NCBI RefSeq assembly: GCF_018986435.1
Contig: NZ_JAHMIN010000005.1
Span: 22,175 to 79,603, forward strand
Origin: Hahella sp. HN01
GTDB lineage: Bacteria > Pseudomonadota > Gammaproteobacteria > Pseudomonadales > Oleiphilaceae
DNA: 57,429 bases
Direction: 5' to 3'
Positions 52,539 to 57,429 of this stretch are shown here, piece by piece (the stretch's first letter is position 1; each line of letters begins with the position of its first letter). The position numbers were made by a program, and so were the translations under genes. The notes under the pieces are model-generated. The model ran no database searches, had not been told where the DNA came from, and saw only the letters and a list, made by a program, of their open reading frames with translations.

Positions 52539-54559
52539 CCCGCCGCCATGCTCAGTTCATCCGCCAGCATGAAGCCGTTTACCGGCCCGTTGGCGTTCAC
52601 CTCCAGTTTCTCCACCGTCACGCCCCGGTTGGTCGTGGTGTTGGCGTTACTGACTTGCTGCAGAAATCCCCCGGGGGGTGTCTGGTTCACCCGGCCTTCG
52701 TCCAGCGCCGGCGCAAAGCGCTGGATGCTTTCCCGCTCCTGGCGCACTTTTTCCGATAGCTGGATCTCGCCGCCATCGCCGAGGTCGATCCCGGGAATGG
52801 CGTTGATTTTGTCTATCAACCAATCCACCCCGGCGCCGATCACGGCGAACGGGTCCAGCTGCGCCAGCCAGTCGGAAAACTGCGCCCACCAGTCGGGGAT
52901 CTTTCCAAAGGAATCAATCACCCAACCCGCCAGATCCGCCGCCGCCAGCAGCGGGGCGAATACCGCGCTTAAAAAGGCGTTGTCCTCGATCAGGCTGCGT
53001 AAGCCGGTCCACTTTTCCACGATCCAGCCCAGGGCGGCGGACGCCGCCGCGCTAACCTCGTCCCAATAGATCACCAGGGCGGCCAGCGCTGCGATCAGCG
53101 CCACCACACCCAACACGATCCAGATAATAGGGTTGGCCAGCAGCGCGGTGGAAAACGCCCAGGTCGCCGCCGCGCCGGTCAGCAAGGCCGCCCGCATGGC
53201 GGTAAACGCGCCCGCCGCCAGATAGGTTCCGATCTGCAACAGGAACAGCGCCGCGCGCCCGGCGCTGACCGCCAGGGACCAGGCGCGCATGGCTCCCGCT
53301 CCCAGCAAAAGCACCGCGTGCCAGCCCGCCAGGACCAGCTGGGCGACGCCGGCGACCAGGGCGAAGGCGGAGGCCGCCGCCACTAAACCGATCACGGTTA
53401 AGGTGGCGATCGCTACCAGGCGGGTGAGGTTCGGAAACAAGCGGGTCCAGCGCGTCAGGGTGTCCGCGCCGGCGGTCAACCGATCTAACAGCGGTTGCAG
53501 CAAAGGCAGGAACGCCCGCCCCAGGCTGACCTTGACCGCATTCACGCCCGCCGCCCAGCGCTGCCAGGGATCTATCATGGCCTCGGCCATGGTTCGCGCT
53601 TTGTCCATGCCGGTCTGCGCTCCCAGCTGGTCGATGGCGCCCGCCAGCCCCTGGGTGTTCTGCATCAGCAGCTTGACCAGGCCGACCGCTTCCGTGGAGC
53701 CAAAGGCCTGTTTCAATAGATCCGCTTTGGCCACCGTGTCGATGTCGCCAAACTTGCCTTGAATGCGGGTCAGGATCTCCACCATCGGTAGCAAGCGGCC
53801 TTCGCTATCCGTGAACGCCAGGCCCAGGGCTTTCTGGGCGTTGCCGACGCCGGCTAAGAACGCCTTGTATTTGGTGCCGGCTTCGGTCCCGCTCATGGTC
53901 GCCTGCAGCGACCCCAACACCGCCATTTGCTCCGCCAGGGTCACGCCCTGGCTTTGCGCTTCCGCGCCCAGGTTGCCAAAGGCCGCCGCCATCTCCGCGC
54001 CGGTGGTTTTAAACATCTGCACCGCGCTGGCGGTCTGGCCGGCCAGACGTTGCACCCATTGCGCCTTGCCCATCTGCTCCGCCGTGCGCTGAAACACGCC
54101 ATACATGGTGCCCATGTAATTCGTGATTGTGGCGCTGTCGGATTTGGTGGCCTTGGCCAGCACGCCGCCGGCCTCGGTAAACGCGGCCAGCTCGCGACCG
54201 CTTAGCCCGGCGATGGCGCTTTGAATGTCATAGCTGGAGCGCACGAAATTGTCGGCGGCTTCGCCGTAGCGGATGGAAAAGCGCAAGGCGGTTTCCTCCA
54301 ACGTGCGCAAGGCCTCGTTGGCCACGCCCAGGCTTTTGACTTCCCCCAACGCGCGATCCATCTCGATGGCCGGCCCCAGCATGCTCTCCAGGGCGACGCC
54401 CGCGCCCAGCAAACCCGTAGCGCCGGCGGCCATCTGCACAAAGCCCCGCGTGGCGTGCTGCGTGAGCTTGTCCAGGCTGTGCTGGATCTTTCCGGCGACG
54501 CCGCTCGCCCGGTCGATCAGCGACACGCTGAACATTAGCTTTTCGAGTTTGTTGCTCAT
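52535..54559 (-). CDS. Phage tail tape measure protein
   Basis: 674 residues. N-terminal conserved region (LEKLMFSVSLIDRASGVAGKI; EMDRALGEVKSLGVANEALRTLEETAL; LAKATKSDSATITNYMGTMYGVFQRTAEQMGKAQW) typical of TP901/P2-type tape measures; a hydrophobic central stretch (about 380-500) and helical C-terminus. It sets tail length and exits first at infection. It starts 8 nt after the end of the frameshift extension of the chaperone. Confidence 0.92.
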   Translation of the reverse strand: MSNKLEKLMFSVSLIDRASGVAGKIQHSLDKLTQHATRGFVQMAAGATGLLGAGVALESMLGPAIEMDRALGEVKSLGVANEALRTLEETALRFSIRYGEAADNFVRSSYDIQSAIAGLSGRELAAFTEAGGVLAKATKSDSATITNYMGTMYGVFQRTAEQMGKAQWVQRLAGQTASAVQMFKTTGAEMAAAFGNLGAEAQSQGVTLAEQMAVLGSLQATMSGTEAGTKYKAFLAGVGNAQKALGLAFTDSEGRLLPMVEILTRIQGKFGDIDTVAKADLLKQAFGSTEAVGLVKLLMQNTQGLAGAIDQLGAQTGMDKARTMAEAMIDPWQRWAAGVNAVKVSLGRAFLPLLQPLLDRLTAGADTLTRWTRLFPNLTRLVAIATLTVIGLVAAASAFALVAGVAQLVLAGWHAVLLLGAGAMRAWSLAVSAGRAALFLLQIGTYLAAGAFTAMRAALLTGAAATWAFSTALLANPIIWIVLGVVALIAALAALVIYWDEVSAAASAALGWIVEKWTGLRSLIEDNAFLSAVFAPLLAAADLAGWVIDSFGKIPDWWAQFSDWLAQLDPFAVIGAGVDWLIDKINAIPGIDLGDGGEIQLSEKVRQERESIQRFAPALDEGRVNQTPPGGFLQQVSNANTTTNRGVTVEKLEVNANGPVNGFMLADELSMAAG

Positions 54560-54566
54560 TCAGTCG

Positions 54567-54755
54567 TTACCCTTTTAAGGCTTTGGCGATGCCGTTAGCG
54601 ACGGCGATTTCGTGTTTACTCCAGTAATCACGCTCTAAAAATAACGCCAGTCCCAGGGCGTCCTCGTTGGGCTCCTGCGCGGACAGCCACTTGGCGGCGT
54701 AGGCGCGTAACTGGTCGTAGCCGTTGGCGGCGATCTGGTCCGCTATGCGCTGCGC
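54567..54755 (-). CDS. -1 frame extension of the tail assembly chaperone (DUF6890-like)
   Basis: 62 codons in the -1 frame relative to the chaperone gene, beginning at the slippery site and ending TAA at 54567. It reads ALFLERDYWSKHEIAVANGIAKAL near its end, like a conserved small protein next to tape measures of K139-type phages (DUF6890, from memory). The frame holds no ATG, GTG or TTG, so it cannot easily start by itself. Made by frameshift, the fusion would be 151 residues (89 plus 62), matching the G/GT logic of lambda and E/E' of P2. Confidence 0.75.
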   Translation of the reverse strand, partial: AQRIADQIAANGYDQLRAYAAKWLSAQEPNEDALGLALFLERDYWSKHEIAVANGIAKALKG

Positions 54756-55021
54756 TTTTTTGCCACGATGCCCAGATCCGGGGTGTACTCCTCCAGCACC
54801 GCGCCGGCCAGCTGCACCTCCGCGCCAGGTGTTTCTCTGATTAGTTTCACCAGGGCGTCGCGCTGCTCCTGGGCCACGGTCCCGACCAAAAAGTTATGGC
54901 TGGGGGCGACCTTGTTCGTGGGCGTCACCGCGTTGACGTACTTGTTGTAAGCCTCGCGCGTCACCTGAAAGCTAAAGTCCTGGTCCAGTACGGTGAGGTC
55001 GATCATCTGTTTAGTGGTCAT
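54743..55021 (-). CDS. Phage tail assembly chaperone (Phage_TAC_10-like)
   Basis: 92 residues; TTKQMIDLTVLDQDFSFQVTREAYNKYVNAVTPTNKVAPSHNFLV and QEQRDALVKLIRETPGAEVQLAGAVLEEY fit the Phage_TAC_10 family found just before the tape measure. It coats the tape measure during tail assembly. Its 3' end carries the -1 frameshift site at 54755. Overlaps the holin gene by 11 nt. Confidence 0.85.
   Translation of the reverse strand: MTTKQMIDLTVLDQDFSFQVTREAYNKYVNAVTPTNKVAPSHNFLVGTVAQEQRDALVKLIRETPGAEVQLAGAVLEEYTPDLGIVAKKRSA
54755..54761 (-). promoter_or_regulatory. Candidate -1 ribosomal frameshift site (A AAA AAG)
   Basis: On the minus strand GCA AAA AAG contains A AAA AAG in the chaperone frame, the same heptamer used in E. 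coli dnaX. It lies five codons before the chaperone stop. No Shine-Dalgarno-like booster 10-14 nt upstream is obvious; the 3' stimulatory structure is uncertain. Confidence 0.8.
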
Positions 55022-55226
55022 GGTTTTCCCTTTGGTTTTCTAATGCCCGTTTGCGGGCGAGTTCTAAATGCTTTTGCTTGTAACACCAGTTCATCACGAA
55101 GGTGGCCACGCCAATCAGCAGGCCGCCGAGCGCCACCCACTGATTGAACGTCAGGCCGGCCACGGTGGTGATCGCCGAGGCCGCATAGTTGGTTACGACG
55201 GCTGACTTTTCCGGCACCTTAACCAC
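55011..55226 (-). CDS. HP1 family phage holin
   Basis: 71 residues; VKVPEKSAVVTNYAASAITTVAGLTFNQWVALGGLLIGVATFVMNWCYKQK with a single main membrane segment and basic C-terminus matches HP1-type holins, which make inner-membrane holes for lysis. Overlaps the upstream 3TM gene by 8 nt. Confidence 0.85.
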   Translation of the reverse strand: MVKVPEKSAVVTNYAASAITTVAGLTFNQWVALGGLLIGVATFVMNWCYKQKHLELARKRALENQRENHDH

Positions 55227-55698
55227 CTCGCTTAGCCTTAACCGCTTTGACGATCAGAGGGGTGACGTTCTTCACCGCTCGCTCGCCAAATAAAAAGCCC
55301 AGCACCAGCACGTTGATGGTGATCAGCGCGGTTTGTTGCTGTTCGTTCAGAGTCCAGGCGCTAAACCACATCCAGTCCAGATACAGGGTGACGAAGCCCC
55401 ACACCGGGCGCTGACAGCCCCGCAGAAACAACATCAGCGGCCCGAGGATCGGCAGGCGCAACAAGTCTTTGGCGCTGCCTTCCAGTTCTTTGATACGCTC
55501 GGTTAACTGCTTTTCCGCCGCCTGGCGCGCTTGCTCCGCCTGGCGTTTTTTCTCCAGTTCCAGGTTTTGCAGCGCCAGCTGCACATTGGCCCGCTGCGCT
55601 TCGCTCATGTCCGGCGGAAAGTAATCTTTGACGACCTGGTAAGCTCTGTCCGCCAGGCCGCCGGTCACCACGTCCACCACTTTGCTTAACAGGCTCAT
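55219..55698 (-). CDS. Three-helix phage holin (GTA-type 3TM holin-like)
   Basis: 159 residues from ATG 55698, overlapping the upstream stop (ATGA). A coiled coil (about 43-75) precedes KDLLRLPILGPLMLFLRGCQRPVWGFVTLYLD and further membrane helices, the layout of the 'holin of 3 TMs' family found in gene-transfer-agent lysis. A second holin next to the HP1-type one; it may act as holin, antiholin or spanin-like partner. Confidence 0.78.
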   Translation of the reverse strand: MSLLSKVVDVVTGGLADRAYQVVKDYFPPDMSEAQRANVQLALQNLELEKKRQAEQARQAAEKQLTERIKELEGSAKDLLRLPILGPLMLFLRGCQRPVWGFVTLYLDWMWFSAWTLNEQQQTALITINVLVLGFLFGERAVKNVTPLIVKAVKAKRGG

Positions 55699-56282
55699 CG
55701 GTTCACCTCGTCCAACAGGGTGTATGTAAAACGATTGCCGTATAGCCCTGCCGCCTTGCGACATAAGGCCATCAGCACATCAAAGTCGGCGCTGTCCGCA
55801 ATGACCTGACAGCCCGCGCTCCAGCGGTCCACCTGTTGACTGCTCCCCTGAAGCGTGGCGCGGTGGCAATTAATGCCGAATAGCCCCGTTTCGGTTTCTC
55901 CCTGGGCGTCCAGCTGGGCGTTGCGGTTCTTGTCCCGAAACACGGTAATCGGCCCGCGCTGCACTAACGCTTCGTATTTGCCTTGATGTTTGCCCAGCGC
56001 CCACACGCCAGCGTATTGGCCGGGTGCGACAATGGCGGTCCCTTTTTCGTTCGCCAGGTGTTCGCGCCAATAAACGCCCGGGTCAGTGGTCGCCGGAAAA
56101 CTAAAGCAGTGGGTTTGCCCCTGGATCTGAAACGCCACACACAGCAAATCGTTAAAGGTGTTGGCGTGGCGATCCTGGGCGCGCACGCCCACCAGGTTCA
56201 GGTTGTAATCGCCGCTTTCAAAAAAACGGTGGCCTTGGTTGCGCACCGCCGCGCGCAGTTGTTCATAGTTGATAGCCATCAT
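55695..56282 (-). CDS. Putative phage endolysin with H...SxGC motif
   Basis: 195 residues from ATG 56282 (ATGA overlap). No signal peptide. GLFGINCHRA followed about 17 residues later by WSAGCQVI resembles the His and Ser-x-Gly-Cys elements of L,D-transpeptidase (YkuD)-like folds, and its place directly upstream of two holins fits a lysis enzyme. Catalytic class not proven. Confidence 0.65.
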   Translation of the reverse strand: MMAINYEQLRAAVRNQGHRFFESGDYNLNLVGVRAQDRHANTFNDLLCVAFQIQGQTHCFSFPATTDPGVYWREHLANEKGTAIVAPGQYAGVWALGKHQGKYEALVQRGPITVFRDKNRNAQLDAQGETETGLFGINCHRATLQGSSQQVDRWSAGCQVIADSADFDVLMALCRKAAGLYGNRFTYTLLDEVNR

Positions 56283-56515
56283 CCGCGCCCCCTTTGGCGT
56301 ATTTGCCGTTGCGCATGTTGGTAGTAGTCTTCGCATTCCACACAGCGGGTGACGCCACCGAGCTGCTGCCGTAGCGGCGGAATGGCGTCCTCGCAGTCGA
56401 TGCAATATGCGCGGCTGGGTTGGCCCAGGGTGGAGCCGGCCAGCTGCCTGGCTAACGCTTGAGCGTTAAGCTTTTCTTGCAGTTCGGCGGCCTGGTCTAA
56501 GATGTCTCGCGCCAT
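56279..56515 (-). CDS. TraR/DksA-type C4 zinc finger protein
   Basis: 78 residues. A helical N-terminus and a C4 zinc finger (YCIDC and RCVEC, each C-x2-C) typical of phage TraR/DksA-like proteins, which bind RNA polymerase's secondary channel and can alter transcription of host or phage genes. Lies between tube and lysis genes, overlapping the endolysin start by 4 nt. Confidence 0.87.
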   Translation of the reverse strand: MARDILDQAAELQEKLNAQALARQLAGSTLGQPSRAYCIDCEDAIPPLRQQLGGVTRCVECEDYYQHAQRQIRQRGRG

Positions 56516-56518
56516 GAC

Positions 56519-56974
56519 TTACACCAGCTTTTCCGTTTCCGATGCGTCCACGTAGGGCACGCCGTTGATGCGCACAAAATCCGGGTCCGTCACGTCGTAA
56601 GCCAGTTTGTGGGTCAGCTGCTCGCCGCCGCTGGCTTTGGCGTTCAAGAGATCCGAAATTCTTAACTTGCAGCCGAACGCTTCTATGCGCAGTTCCCCGC
56701 CGCTGGTGGCGCCGTTAAACACCTGGTCGAAGGGCTCCAGGGCGCGGAAGCTGCCGGCGGCCTTGGCCGCGTCTAAAATGGTTTGCAGGTTGGTGGTGTC
56801 CACCGTGATATCGCCCGAGGCGCCGACTTCGCCGTCTACGTATCCGTTAGGAATGCCGCGCGTTTTGGTCACCGCCGTGGCGTCCTCAATGCTTAAAGTG
56901 ACTTCCTCCACATGCACCAGCATGTCGCCGATCATCACGTCTATGTCTTTGCCGGAGAGGCGCTTTTGACTCAT
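56519..56974 (-). CDS. Phage tail tube-like protein (DUF2597)
   Basis: 151 residues; KRLSGKDIDVMIGDMLVHVEEVTLSIEDATAVTKTRGIPNGYVDGEVGASGDITVDTTNL fits DUF2597, which takes the place of the tail tube in K139-type phages. It follows the sheath gene, the usual sheath-tube order. Confidence 0.8.
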   Translation of the reverse strand: MSQKRLSGKDIDVMIGDMLVHVEEVTLSIEDATAVTKTRGIPNGYVDGEVGASGDITVDTTNLQTILDAAKAAGSFRALEPFDQVFNGATSGGELRIEAFGCKLRISDLLNAKASGGEQLTHKLAYDVTDPDFVRINGVPYVDASETEKLV

Positions 56975-56992
56975 GGTTGTTCCTCCGTGTCC

Positions 56993-57429
56993 TTAGTGGG
57001 ACAGATCCAAAATGATGTTGGCGGTAATGTCCTTCGGGCAGTTGTACGGCTGTACTTTCAAGTACACCTCCACCCGGGTTTTGGTTGGCCACACGATTTC
57101 GATGCTGTCGTCCTTGGGGCTTTTGATCTCCCCGGGAAAATGTTCGCCCGCAAAAACGACGCTTTTGCTCATCTCGCGCAGCGGACGCATGAAATAGGTT
57201 TTGTTGGCGGCGATGCTCACGGGCGTGGAATTCAGCGAGCGGTTCGCCACCCGGGCGATGGCCAGAATACGAATGGCGCGCGCGGCCTTGTCCACGACGC
57301 GCAGGTTTTCAATCACCTGGTAGTCGCCCGCCGGCACGTCCAACAGGTTGCAGTCGCCCCAGTACGTCCCCGGGTAATCCGGGTAACGCTGCACGCAGGA
57401 CAGGCGGTTGGCGTCCAGGGTCGCCAGGG
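56993..57429 (-). CDS. Phage tail sheath protein (DUF2586), 5' truncated
   Basis: The frame is open to the window edge; 145 C-terminal residues visible. YPGTYWGDCNLLDVPAGDYQVIENLRVVDKAARAIRILAIARVANRSLNSTP is the conserved sheath C-domain, ending in a strand that reaches the neighbouring subunit. Contracts to drive the tube. The start and rest of the phage are to the right. Confidence 0.82.
   Translation of the reverse strand, partial: LATLDANRLSCVQRYPDYPGTYWGDCNLLDVPAGDYQVIENLRVVDKAARAIRILAIARVANRSLNSTPVSIAANKTYFMRPLREMSKSVVFAGEHFPGEIKSPKDDSIEIVWPTKTRVEVYLKVQPYNCPKDITANIILDLSH

Overview
The window looks like a chromosome segment of a marine, polysaccharide-using gammaproteobacterium, most like Hahella (inference from the gene set; no marker gene is present). 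It is GC-rich and holds TonB, GcvA-like LysR and MATE proteins, a cellulase and beta-glucosidase pair, and a P2/K139-type tail-gene cluster. Two parts are clearly distinct: a host region (1 to about 41.3 kb) and the left part of a prophage or genomic island (about 41.3 to 57.4 kb) that runs off the right edge. No rRNA, tRNA, CRISPR array or intact insertion sequence was recognised.

Host region, left to right. A cut-off iron/cobalamin-type ABC ATPase overlaps a TonB gene. A LacI-family regulator precedes a large GH3 beta-glucosidase lipoprotein, and three matching LacI-type operators sit in front of the two genes. A MATE exporter, a large poly-glycine lipoprotein and an outer-membrane-type protein follow. 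From 11.5 to 24.7 kb come small metabolic and transport genes: a periplasmic sugar-binding-like protein, a PfkB kinase, an SDR/MDR oxidoreductase pair, two family-3 solute-binding proteins, an acyltransferase, a VOC-GhrA pair divergent from a LysR gene across a perfect inverted repeat, a GNAT, and a zinc-ribbon membrane protein with an HEAGH motif. From 24.8 to 41.3 kb come an FeS prokaryotic (6-4)-type photolyase, a MarR gene and a membrane-protein gene sharing one operator sequence, a ferritin-like hydrolase divergent from an AraC gene, gamma-glutamyltransferase, a zinc-ribbon/TM2/pilin-helix chimera, a TetR gene facing a DUF1348 gene across three evenly spaced operators, a 2OG-Fe(II) oxygenase, a DUF4349 lipoprotein, a GH8-CBM2 cellulase and an unusual class A penicillin-binding protein. 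The GH8 and GH3 enzymes together could take cellulose or beta-glucan to glucose.

Island. At 41.7 to 44.7 kb lies one very AT-rich gene for a 1021-residue protein that I recognise as VPA1262-like, with a central phospholipase-D-like domain. It stands just downstream of a compact, fully minus-strand tail/lysis operon: sheath and tube (DUF2586/DUF2597), a DksA/TraR-like zinc finger, a putative endolysin, two holins, a tail assembly chaperone with a likely programmed -1 frameshift (A AAA AAG), tape measure, DUF2590, baseplate J, protein I, tail fibre, fibre chaperone, a baseplate-complex protein, hub and spike. Most of these genes overlap by 4 nt.

Most promising for new biology: the VPA1262/PLD gene as prophage-borne cargo, possibly anti-phage; the dnaX-type slippery site whose extension frame contains no start codon; the TM2-pilin chimera; and several well-formed operator arrays that tie local regulators to their neighbours.
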